A DNA stretch of 18,507 nucleotides from Anaerolineaceae bacterium UBA3924 (GTDB lineage: Bacteria; Chloroflexota; Anaerolineae; Anaerolineales; Anaerolineaceae). The notes beneath the pieces are model-generated. The model did not search any database. It was not told the DNA's origin and saw only the letters and a program-made list of their open reading frames with translations. Below are positions 12,509 to 18,507 of this stretch, piece after piece (the stretch's first letter is position 1; each line of letters begins with the position of its first letter). The DNA lies in the NCBI GenBank assembly GCA_002385985.1, contig DGEO01000030.1:1-18507 (forward strand), given 5' to 3'. The position numbers and the translations under genes were made by a program.

Positions 12509-13393
12509 ATGGAAAAACCGCCCATTTGCAGCTACGAGGGTTCCGACTACCAGACCACATTCTGGGATCAAGGCGGCCGTGAATACGAAGACGCGGTGGA
12601 GGGCGTGGCGCTGCGCCGTCTATTGCCCCCCGGCGGGAAGCACATGCTCGAGCTGGGCGCCGGGGCCGGGCGCAACACCCCGCGCTATCAGGGCTACGAG
12701 CAGATCACGCTGCTGGATTATTCGCTGACCCAGCTGCAGCAGGCCCGTCAGCGGTTGGGCGACAACCCCCGCTTCCGCTACGTCGCCGCCGACGTCTACC
12801 GCCTGCCCTTCGCCCCCGGCCTGTTCGACGGGGCCACCATGATCCGCACCCTGCACCACATGGCCGACGCCCGCCGGGCGCTGGATCAGGTGCGGCGGGT
12901 GATGCAGCCGCAGGGCATCTTCATCCTTGAGTTTGCCAACAAGCACAATCTCAAGGCGATCCTGCGCTATGCGCTGCGCCGGCAGGACTGGAGCCCCTTC
13001 TCACCGGAGCCGGTGGAGTTCGTGGCGCTCAATTTTGACTTTCACCCCAATACGGTGCGCGCCTGGCTGCAGCAGGTCGGGTTCTCGATCGAGCGCCAGC
13101 TGACCGTGTCGCACTTCCGCATGGGCCTGCTCAAGCGGATCGTGCCGCTGCGCCTGCTGGTCTGGGCGGACAGCCTGGCTCAGCTGACGGGCGACCTGTG
13201 GCAGCTCAGCCCGAGCGTGTTCGTGCGTGCCCGCGCTTCCGGGGCCGGCCAGCCGGCGGCCGAAGGCGAGTTCTTCCGCTGCCCGGCCTGCGGCGCTCCC
13301 CTGCCCGACACCCCGCCCGAGCTGGTCTGCGGCGGCTGCGGCGTGCGCTACCCGGTGGTGGACGGCATCTACGACCTGCGGGTTAAGGAGTAG
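12509..13393 (+). CDS. SAM-dependent methyltransferase with C-terminal Trm112-like zinc ribbon
   Basis: A 294-residue class I methyltransferase. Motif I is MLELGAGAGRNTP at 46-58, the acidic strand-2 end is ITLLDYS (D70), and DGATMIRTLHHMADARRAL (107-125) with PQGIFILEFANK (134-145) completes the core. After a linker rich in Gly, Ala and Ser comes FRCPACGAPLPDTPPELVCG and then GCGVRYPVVDGIYDLR. This is a Trm112-like zinc ribbon with C258, C261, C274 and C277. Stand-alone Trm112 proteins activate methyltransferases; here the ribbon is fused. The substrate is unknown, with an rRNA/tRNA or quinone-type small molecule all possible. The ATG at 12509 is the first after the SRP RNA; upstream in-frame codons lie inside the RNA. 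No Shine-Dalgarno is seen. The 3' end overlaps the convergent permease gene by 11 bases. Confidence 0.88.
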   Translation: MEKPPICSYEGSDYQTTFWDQGGREYEDAVEGVALRRLLPPGGKHMLELGAGAGRNTPRYQGYEQITLLDYSLTQLQQARQRLGDNPRFRYVAADVYRLPFAPGLFDGATMIRTLHHMADARRALDQVRRVMQPQGIFILEFANKHNLKAILRYALRRQDWSPFSPEPVEFVALNFDFHPNTVRAWLQQVGFSIERQLTVSHFRMGLLKRIVPLRLLVWADSLAQLTGDLWQLSPSVFVRARASGAGQPAAEGEFFRCPACGAPLPDTPPELVCGGCGVRYPVVDGIYDLRVKE

Positions 13394-14246
13394 CCCTGCG
13401 GGAGCTTGACGCCCGGCGGGCCAGCCAGCCCGGCAGCTGCCAGCCTCCCTCGCCGCCCACGCGGATGTCCCGGCGCTGGAAGAGCGCTGCGCTCAGCAGC
13501 GCCAGCAGCGCGGCCGCGCCCAGCAGCCCGGCAGTCCAGCCCCAGTTCGGGTCCAGAACAGCCGCGCCGCCCTGGTAATACCCCTGCGGCAGCAGGCGGG
13601 CGATATTTTCCAGATCCGGGTTGATGTTGGCCAGCGCATTGATCAGATAATCGGCCACAACCAGCAGCGCGCCGCCCGAGGCGGCCAGCTGGCGGGAGGG
13701 CAGCAGCATGCTCAACAGCAGCCCGAAGGCGGCATACACCAGCGTGACCGAGAGCAGCGAGAGAAAAGCCGGGCCCAGCTGCGGAGCGGTCACCTCGATG
13801 CTGGAGGTGCGCAGCGGGATGATAAATCCCAGCCAGGTGAGGCCCAGGATCAGGACCAGCGCCAGCGCCAGGGCCAGCAGCCGGCCGCTTAACAGCCTGA
13901 ACCGGCTGACTGGATACGCCATCAGCAGGTCGAGGGTGCCGTTTTCCTCGTCGGCGGCCAACAGGCCGCTGCCGGCCAGCGCGGCATAGATGCCGAGCAG
14001 CAGGGGGAAGTACGAAAAGACGTAGGTCTCCAGATAGCCGGAAGGGGAGAGAAAATCTGCCGCTCCGCCGAACAGGGCCATCATTTCAGGCGGCAGGGAT
14101 TCCATCAGCGCCAGCACCTGCTCGCTCTGGGCGGCGGCGGTGTCGTAAAAGGCGATGACGTAGATGCCCAGCAGGGCCAGGGCCAGTCCCCAGCCGAGAA
14201 TTTGACCGCGGTAGCGGGTGATCTGGTAGCCAAAGATGGTCAGCAT
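13383..14246 (-). CDS. ABC-2 type transporter permease
   Basis: A 287-residue membrane protein with about six helices, of the ABC-2 (ABC2_membrane_3-like) permease type. The conserved cytoplasmic coupling motif is EENGTLDLLMAYPVSRFRLL, near residues 100-119, and a large extracytoplasmic loop (FYDTAAAQSEQVLALMESLP) follows the first helix. The C-terminus is basic and serine-rich (RRASSSRRATP). GGGAGAG lies five bases before the ATG. It is 17 bases downstream of its ATPase partner, so the two form one exporter. Substrate cannot be read from sequence; these pairs often export lipids, peptides or antibiotics. Its last 11 bases overlap the convergent methyltransferase. Confidence 0.92.
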   Translation of the reverse strand: MLTIFGYQITRYRGQILGWGLALALLGIYVIAFYDTAAAQSEQVLALMESLPPEMMALFGGAADFLSPSGYLETYVFSYFPLLLGIYAALAGSGLLAADEENGTLDLLMAYPVSRFRLLSGRLLALALALVLILGLTWLGFIIPLRTSSIEVTAPQLGPAFLSLLSVTLVYAAFGLLLSMLLPSRQLAASGGALLVVADYLINALANINPDLENIARLLPQGYYQGGAAVLDPNWGWTAGLLGAAALLALLSAALFQRRDIRVGGEGGWQLPGWLARRASSSRRATP

Positions 14247-14263
14247 GAACGCTCTCCCTGCCT

Positions 14264-15160
14264 TCAGGCGTAATACGCCAGGAATATTTCTTCCAGTGTG
14301 GGCCGCTCGGTCTCCAGATGGGCCACCGGATAGGCCGCCAGCGCTTTGATCAGCGGATCGACTTCGCCTTCCACCTGCAGCACGACCGGACCGGTACTGC
14401 CATCCGCGTCCAGCAGGCTGACGCCCGGTACGCGCTCGAAGACCGTCGGGTCGACCGGCTGTTTGAAGCGCACCCGCAGGCGGTGAAGCGACCGGTGGAT
14501 TAATGTGCCGGTCTCAGCCACCTCGACCAGCTCGCCGCGGCGGATAATTCCCACCCGGTCGGCGATTTCCTGGACTTCGGGGAGGTTGTGCGAGGAGAAA
14601 AACACCGTCGCCCCGGCTTCGCGCGCCTCGCGGATCAGCTGCAGCACCTGCTGCTGGATGAGCGGGTCCAGCCCGGAGGTTGGCTCGTCCAGAATGAGCA
14701 GGTCCGGGCGGTGCATCAGCGCCTGGATAAGGCCGATTTTCTGCTTATTTCCTTTGGACAGGTTCTTGATGGGGGTTCTCATCTCCAGGCCCAGGCGATC
14801 GGCCAGCCTGCGGATATCCTCCCAGGAGGCCGGTTTGCCGCGCAGCCGGTTGAGCAGGCGCAGCGCGCGCTCGACGGTCAGGTTTTCGTCCAGGCGCAGG
14901 TCGCCGGGCAGATAGCCGGTGCGGGCGCGAACGGCCACGGGCTGGGCCTGCGGGTCCAGTCCCAGCACGCGCAGGGAACCGGCGGAGGGCCGGATCAGGT
15001 CCAGCAGGCAGCGGATGGTGGTGGTTTTGCCCGCGCCGTTTGGGCCCAGAAAGCCGAAGATTTCGCCTTTGCGCACCTCCAGGTTTAGACCGCGCAGCGC
15101 CTGGAAGCTGCCGTAGAATTTGTCGAGATTCCGGATCTCGATCGCTGCTGTTTCTGCCAA
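14264..15160 (-). CDS. ABC transporter ATP-binding protein
   Basis: A 298-residue ATPase of the CcmA/NatA-like ABC-2 exporter class. Walker A is GPNGAGKT at 39-46, the signature is the LSKGNKQKIGL variant at 133-143, Walker B with the D-loop is LLILDEPTSGLD at 153-164, and the H-loop is FFSSHNLPE. The YLPGDLRLDENLTVERAL stretch is typical of this class. A C-terminal domain of about 80 residues follows. I set the start at the TTG at 15160: GGAGGT stands four bases before it and the family core starts soon after (AIEIRNLDKFYGS). No ATG is available, and a TTG at 15214 has no ribosome site. The gene is co-transcribed with the permease and diverges from a regulator gene. Confidence 0.93.
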   Translation of the reverse strand: MAETAAIEIRNLDKFYGSFQALRGLNLEVRKGEIFGFLGPNGAGKTTTIRCLLDLIRPSAGSLRVLGLDPQAQPVAVRARTGYLPGDLRLDENLTVERALRLLNRLRGKPASWEDIRRLADRLGLEMRTPIKNLSKGNKQKIGLIQALMHRPDLLILDEPTSGLDPLIQQQVLQLIREAREAGATVFFSSHNLPEVQEIADRVGIIRRGELVEVAETGTLIHRSLHRLRVRFKQPVDPTVFERVPGVSLLDADGSTGPVVLQVEGEVDPLIKALAAYPVAHLETERPTLEEIFLAYYA

Positions 15161-15178
15161 AACGACCTCCGCTGGGGT

Positions 15179-15199
15179 AAAAAATGTGGCTGCAGCCAC
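15179..15199 (-). terminator. Palindromic hairpin plus T6 in the leader of the ABC operon (attenuator-like)
   Basis: GTGGCTGCAGCCAC (15186-15199) is a perfect 14-base palindrome. On the minus strand it is followed by A-TTTTTT and then by the ribosome site GGAGGT at 15165-15170. It lies inside the predicted leader from the -10 at 15220. It also abuts the -35 of the divergent promoter, so it may be an operator instead. Confidence 0.4.
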
Positions 15200-15227
15200 T
15201 TGACGTTTTCGCAAGATTGATTATACT
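15200..15227 (+). promoter_or_regulatory. Promoter of the regulator/MFS operon
   Basis: TTGACG (15200-15205), 16 bases, TATACT (15222-15227). The start near 15234 places the inverted repeat at 15233-15258 right at the beginning of the transcript. Confidence 0.75.
15220..15225 (-). promoter_or_regulatory. -10 element of the ABC transporter operon
   Basis: TATAAT on the minus strand, overlapping the plus-strand TATACT by four bases, so the two divergent promoters compete for the same DNA. The -35 region (about 15243-15248) is AT-rich and poor, and lies within the probable operator. Confidence 0.55.
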
Positions 15228-15232
15228 GTATC

Positions 15233-15258
15233 CATCGTAAAAAATAATTTTAGCGATG
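15233..15258. promoter_or_regulatory. AT-rich inverted repeat, probable operator for the winged-helix regulator
   Basis: Outer arms CATCG and CGATG and inner arms TAAAA and TTTTA form a 26-base dyad with one extra G in the right half. It covers the regulator's transcription start and the -35 zone of the divergent ABC promoter. One bound dimer could repress both. The adjacent winged-helix gene is the obvious candidate binder. Confidence 0.55.
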
Positions 15259-15273
15259 AAATCTGGATGAACC

Positions 15274-15909
15274 ATGGATCGTAACTCGCCCAGACCCACC
15301 TTTGTCATCCGCGACCTGGAAACGCTCCGGGTGGTGGTTGATCCGCTGCACCGGCAGATCTACGAAGTCCTGCGCCCCAGACCGCAGACCATCAAGCAGG
15401 TGGCCGGGCAGCTGGGGCTGGCTCCGAGCCGGTTGTATTATCACTTCAACCAGATGGAGGGCGCCGGCCTGATTCGCGTGGTGGAGACGCGCCAGGTGGG
15501 TAATTTGACGGAAAAGGTCTACTGGGTGGTCGCCTCCGAGGTGGAGGTCGACCCGGACCTGCTGTCGGTTGACTCGCAGGCCGGCCCGGAAACCAGGGAC
15601 GCGGTGGTGGAGCTGCTGAGCGCGACCATCAACACCGCCCGCGAGGATCTGATTCGCTCCATCGCCGCCCGCCGTCTGGCCCTCGAGCAGGGCGCGGAGG
15701 AGCATCCCCGCCAGGTGTTCCTGATGAGTGAAATGCAGGCCATCACGGAGGAGCGGGCCGAGGAGTTCCGGCAGCGGTTTCTGGCCCTATTGGAGGAGTT
15801 CAAGGCGGCAGGCAGCCAGGCGGAGGGGGAGGACGGCTCGGACCGGCAGGCCTACGGCTTACTGGTGGCCTTTTATCCCAGCTATTATTATCCGGAACAG
15901 GGGGAGTAA
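15274..15909 (+). CDS. Winged-helix (ArsR/HTH_20-type) transcriptional regulator
   Basis: A 211-residue regulator. Residues about 22-87 are a winged helix: VVDPLHRQIYEVLRPRPQTI, then KQVAGQLGLAPSRLYYHFNQ (recognition helix), MEGAGLIRVVETRQ and the wing with KVYWVVA. This resembles the HTH_20/ArsR-like regulators in which a helical C-terminal domain follows (here DAVVELLSATINTAREDL and a long ITEERAEEFRQRFLALLEEF helix). No metal-binding Cys cluster is present, so a small organic ligand is more likely than a metal. The ATG at 15274 has only a weak upstream GGATGA. It is the first gene of an operon with the MFS gene and lies behind a promoter that overlaps the divergent ABC promoter, typical of a local efflux regulator. 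Confidence 0.9.
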   Translation: MDRNSPRPTFVIRDLETLRVVVDPLHRQIYEVLRPRPQTIKQVAGQLGLAPSRLYYHFNQMEGAGLIRVVETRQVGNLTEKVYWVVASEVEVDPDLLSVDSQAGPETRDAVVELLSATINTAREDLIRSIAARRLALEQGAEEHPRQVFLMSEMQAITEERAEEFRQRFLALLEEFKAAGSQAEGEDGSDRQAYGLLVAFYPSYYYPEQGE

Positions 15910-15937
15910 CGCTTTAATTTCATCGGGAGGGTGAAAC

Positions 15938-17284
15938 ATGGCGGAACAGACGGTTACCGCCGCGGCCGCACCTGAAGCGCCGCGGAGTATGCGGACTTTC
16001 TTTATCATCTGGGGGGGCCAGCTGGTTTCCATCATGGGATCCGGGCTGACTTCCTTTGCGCTGGGCGTGTGGATCTTCAACAAGACGGGACAGGCCACCC
16101 CCTTTGCGTTGACGGCCCTGTTCAGCATGCTGCCGCGCATTTTGCTCTCACCGCTGGGCGGTTCGCTGGCTGACCGCTGCAACCGCCGCTGGTTGATGAT
16201 CCTTTCGGACGCTGCGGCCGCGCTGGTGACCGGCGCTGCGGCGGTCCTGCTCTATCTGGGTGACCTGCAGATCTGGCACATCTACCTGATGGCCTCGATC
16301 GGTTCCATCCTAGGGGCGTTCCAGGAGCCGGCTTACATGTCCTCGGTGACCATGCTGGTGCCCAGGCAGCACCTGGCCCGGGCCAGCGGGATGATGCAGA
16401 CTGCCTCGTCCCTGACCATGATCGTCTCGCCCATGCTGGCCGGGGTCCTGTTCGGGGTGATCGGCCTGCGCGGCATCCTGGTGATCGACTTTGTCACCTG
16501 CTTCTTTGCCGTCGGCGCGCTGCTGCTGGTGCGCATTCCCCAGCCGCCGGTGGTGGAAACTCCCGGCACGCGGACCGACTTCCTCAGCGACGCGCGGTTC
16601 GGCTGGCGCTATCTGCTGCAGCGCCGCGGGTTGATGGTGATGCTGCTGTACTTTGCGCTGGTCAATTTTCTGCTCAATCTGGCCATGGTGTTGATGGCCC
16701 CGCTGGTGCTGTCCTACGGCGACGCATCGACGCTGGGCCTGGTGCAGGCCATTTCCGGGCTGGGTATGCTGGCCGGTTCCATTGCCATCAGCGCCTGGGG
16801 CGGGCCGAAAGACCGCATTCCCGCGATCCTGATCTTCCTGGGCACGGCCGGCCTGGGCCTGGGAATGGCCGGGGTTTACCCCAGCGCGCTGGCCACCGGC
16901 GGGGGCCTGTTCCTGATGATGGCTATGATTCCGCTGGCTTCCGGCTGCTCGCAGGCCATCTACCAGTCCAAGATTGAACCTGGCGTTCAGGGGCGGGTGT
17001 TCGCCATCCGCGGTATGATCACCCAGTCCATCATGCCGCTGGCTTTCCTGCTGGCCGGGCCGCTTTCGGACTTTGTCTTTGAGTCATTGCTGCTGGAGGG
17101 CGGCGGGCTGGCGGACACGTTCATCGCCAGCCTGCTGGGCACCGGCCCGGGGCGCGGCACCGGCCTGATTTTCGTGCTTTCCGGGCTGACCCTGGTGGCC
17201 GCTTCAATGCTGGCCGGGCTGAACCCGCGCCTGCGCCGGGTGGAAACCGAGCTGCCTGACGCGGTGCCGGCCGCGGCTGACTGA
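15938..17284 (+). CDS. MFS efflux transporter
   Basis: A 448-residue major facilitator protein with about 12 hydrophobic helices beginning near residue 20 (TFFIIWGGQLVSIMGSGLT). Motif A between helices 2 and 3 is GGSLADRCNRR at 74-84. The FQEPAYMSSVTMLVPRQHLA and RASGMMQTASSL stretch and EPGVQGRVFAIRGMI in the second half are characteristic of the MFS_3/EntS-like exporters (PF05977). The protein probably exports a drug, siderophore or other small molecule by proton antiport. GGGAGGG stands before the ATG, 28 bases after the regulator stop, so the two are one operon. The C-terminus ends five bases from the convergent esterase gene. Confidence 0.94.
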   Translation: MAEQTVTAAAAPEAPRSMRTFFIIWGGQLVSIMGSGLTSFALGVWIFNKTGQATPFALTALFSMLPRILLSPLGGSLADRCNRRWLMILSDAAAALVTGAAAVLLYLGDLQIWHIYLMASIGSILGAFQEPAYMSSVTMLVPRQHLARASGMMQTASSLTMIVSPMLAGVLFGVIGLRGILVIDFVTCFFAVGALLLVRIPQPPVVETPGTRTDFLSDARFGWRYLLQRRGLMVMLLYFALVNFLLNLAMVLMAPLVLSYGDASTLGLVQAISGLGMLAGSIAISAWGGPKDRIPAILIFLGTAGLGLGMAGVYPSALATGGGLFLMMAMIPLASGCSQAIYQSKIEPGVQGRVFAIRGMITQSIMPLAFLLAGPLSDFVFESLLLEGGGLADTFIASLLGTGPGRGTGLIFVLSGLTLVAASMLAGLNPRLRRVETELPDAVPAAAD

Positions 17285-17289
17285 GCCGG

Positions 17290-18186
17290 CTACTCCTGCG
17301 CCGGGAAGTACCAGCGCAGGTAGTTCTTCACCTGGGCCGACCAGTAGGCCTCGTTGTGGATGCCGGTGTTCAGGTGCCACTCGTGGGGCACGCGCAGGTG
17401 GGTGAGCAGGTCTTCAAACTCTGAGGCGGCCGCCAGGTAGGGATCGCCTGTCCCGATGTCGATGTAGATGCGGGGGATGTTTTCCATGCCCATGTCCGCA
17501 AGCCAGATGGGCATCCGCGTGGTGTAGCCGTAGAAGGGGGGCAGGCTGTGCCCGCCGACCGAGCCGAACATCTCCCAGTGCTGGAAGGCCAGGTTCATGG
17601 CCCAGCCGCCCCCTCGAGACAGCCCGCCGATGGCCCGGCACTCGCGGTCCGTGCAGGTGCTGTACTGGCTGTCGACCCAGGGGATCAGCTCCTGGATGAT
17701 CATGTCCGGGAAGCGGGAGGTGGTCGGATCGGTCAGGTTGTCGTCCTCGTCGGGCATGACGATCAGGTAGGGGCGGATCCGCCCGGCGGCAATCAGCTCG
17801 TCGGCGGCTTCAGGCGCGCCAAGCTCCTGCCACTGCTTTTCCGAGCCGAGCTGCCCGTGCAGGAAGTAAAGCACCGGGTAGCGCGCGTCCTCTTCGCCCG
17901 GCCAGCCGTAGCAGGGCGGGAAGTAGATCTGCAGGTCCAGCGGGCGGTCCAGCAGTTCGGAATCCATCTGCATCCACTCCACGCGGCCGGCCGTCTCGGT
18001 GCAGGGGGCCAGCGTGGGGGTGGGCGTTGGCGTCGGGACGGACGTGGGCGTAGGGGTGAACGTGGCCGCAGCCGTCGGGGAGACGGCGGCAGTGGAGCTG
18101 GCAGGCGCAGGCGTCGACGGCGCGGCGGCCTGGCAGCCGGCCAGAAGCAGGACGATCAGGATGAGAGCCAGACAGTTTCGAGGCAC
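17290..18186 (-). CDS. Putative esterase lipoprotein (Esterase D / feruloyl-esterase-like alpha/beta hydrolase)
   Basis: A 298-residue exported hydrolase. The signal ends in the lipobox LLAGC with lipidated C18. A Pro/Thr linker follows (PTPTPTPTLAP, about 45-61), then an alpha/beta hydrolase domain of the esterase family PF00756. The probable triad is S190 in GGLSRGGGWA (the GxSxG elbow), D248 in DIGTGDPYL and H277 in NTGIHNEAYW. YPVLYFLHGQLGSEKQW is the oxyanion-side strand and loop. Extra cysteines (C62, C92, C178, C183) may form disulfides. It would act outside the membrane on an ester; substrate unknown. The start is GTG at 18186: TATAAT lies exactly six bases before it and no ribosome site is visible, which suggests a leaderless message. 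It is convergent with the MFS gene. Confidence 0.9.
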   Translation of the reverse strand: MPRNCLALILIVLLLAGCQAAAPSTPAPASSTAAVSPTAAATFTPTPTSVPTPTPTPTLAPCTETAGRVEWMQMDSELLDRPLDLQIYFPPCYGWPGEEDARYPVLYFLHGQLGSEKQWQELGAPEAADELIAAGRIRPYLIVMPDEDDNLTDPTTSRFPDMIIQELIPWVDSQYSTCTDRECRAIGGLSRGGGWAMNLAFQHWEMFGSVGGHSLPPFYGYTTRMPIWLADMGMENIPRIYIDIGTGDPYLAAASEFEDLLTHLRVPHEWHLNTGIHNEAYWSAQVKNYLRWYFPAQE

Positions 18187-18192
18187 GTCCCG

Positions 18193-18198
18193 ATTATA
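18193..18198 (-). promoter_or_regulatory. -10 element placing transcription at the esterase GTG
   Basis: A perfect TATAAT on the minus strand, with six bases to the GTG. Transcription would start at or next to the start codon. The -35 region (CCCGGA) is poor. Confidence 0.5.
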
Positions 18199-18328
18199 CC
18201 GCGGCCGGGCCCGGCTCCGGGAAGGCGCGGGCGCTGCGGCTCCTCCGTGCTGAGCTTTCTGGCGGACAGTCCCGTGATGGGCTGAGCCGCTCGTCCGGTG
18301 GTGCGCGTCCCGGATGACCAGGCGCGAC

Positions 18329-18357
18329 CAGGCCCTCCCGAATGCCGGAAGGGCCTG
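18329..18357 (-). terminator. Strong hairpin after the FAD oxidoreductase gene (T-less terminator)
   Basis: CAGGCCCT and AGGGCCTG form eight pairs, then an A-C mismatch and CCG/CGG, around a five-base loop. It lies 27 bases beyond the oxidoreductase stop on the minus strand. No T tract follows, so it may be a weak terminator or an RNA-stabilising hairpin. I see no other feature in 18199-18384. Confidence 0.5.
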
Positions 18358-18384
18358 CGTGGTTCACCCTGTGTGGTTGGCCGG

Positions 18385-18507
18385 TCAGGCCTGCAGCGGC
18401 GGGATGTTGAAGGCGTAGTTAAACAGGTTGTCCGGGTCGTAGCGGGCCTTGATCTGCTGCAGGCGGAGGAAGGCCGCTTCGCTGAATCCGCTCTGTGTGC
18501 GCGGGCG
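18385..18507 (-). CDS. FAD-linked oxidoreductase, berberine-bridge C-terminal fragment (cut by contig end)
   Basis: Only the last 40 residues are present, ending LQQIKARYDPDNLFNYAFNI then PPLQA and TGA at 18385-18387. This is the BBE motif (PF08031): a helix, then ARYDPDNLF and the NIPP-type tail, found at the C-terminus of FAD-binding_4 flavin oxidases and dehydrogenases. In full-length enzymes this segment helps shape the active site near the isoalloxazine ring. The substrate cannot be guessed from this fragment. The gene starts beyond the right edge and is followed by the hairpin at 18329-18357. Confidence 0.88.
   Translation of the reverse strand, partial: RPRTQSGFSEAAFLRLQQIKARYDPDNLFNYAFNIPPLQA

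Noticed and set aside
1..18507. CRISPR arrays, insertion sequences, prophage or integrase genes
   Set aside because: No regularly spaced repeats, terminal inverted repeats with a transposase, or phage genes are seen. The window reads as ordinary chromosome.

Overview
The window looks like a metagenome-assembled or draft contig from a high-GC Chloroflexota bacterium, probably of the class Anaerolineae. This is inferred from the overall protein flavour: small lipoproteins and membrane proteins with Pro/Thr linkers of the PTATPT type, large multi-repeat membrane proteins resembling DUF5671, and a divergent small SRP RNA. No rRNA or tRNA marker is present to prove it. The first 19 bases are the Tn5/Nextera mosaic end, so the left edge is a library artefact and biological sequence starts at base 20. 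Both outermost genes are cut by the contig ends.

Layout. A secreted subtilisin-like protease (minus strand, cut by the left edge) is followed by a five-gene minus-strand operon read from a strong promoter near 5460. Its order is small Pro/Thr-tailed membrane protein, gatC, gatA, an AlkD-like DNA alkylation repair gene and gatB, and it ends at an intrinsic terminator at 987-1015. GatCAB makes Gln-tRNA(Gln) and/or Asn-tRNA(Asn) by transamidation. The repair gene sits inside the operon with translational-coupling spacing. Divergent from it are a four-helix membrane protein and a CYTH-domain phosphohydrolase on the plus strand. Next comes a noncoding block (6571-6863) with a -10 box, a repeat and a strong intrinsic terminator, placed ahead of an unrecognised 144-residue protein.

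From 7310 to 8290 a compact minus-strand operon encodes an FmdB-type zinc ribbon, a CsoR/RcnR/CstR-family repressor and an OsmC-family thiol peroxidase-like protein. Its promoter carries an RcnR-type operator (TACT, a G-rich tract, AGTA). The repressor has two cysteines but a Tyr where copper sensors have His, which suggests persulfide or thiol sensing. The next plus-strand pair encodes a membrane-anchored NTF2-like protein and a 640-residue membrane protein built of six repeats of about 80 residues. A convergent PLP-dependent sulfur amino acid enzyme (methionine gamma-lyase-like) follows.

At 12334-12480 lie a near-consensus promoter and a small bacterial SRP RNA gene. A SAM-dependent methyltransferase with a C-terminal Trm112-like zinc ribbon starts just after it. 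From 13383 to 17284 is an export module: an ABC ATPase and permease pair diverges from a winged-helix regulator and MFS transporter pair, with overlapping divergent promoters and an AT-rich inverted repeat as probable operator. The window ends with a putative esterase lipoprotein that appears leaderless and the C-terminus of a berberine-bridge-type FAD oxidoreductase.

The strongest leads beyond ordinary annotation are the repressor and operator pair at 7745-8403, the attenuator or small-RNA-like block at 6653-6752, the SRP RNA, and the overlapping promoter/operator arrangement at 15186-15258.
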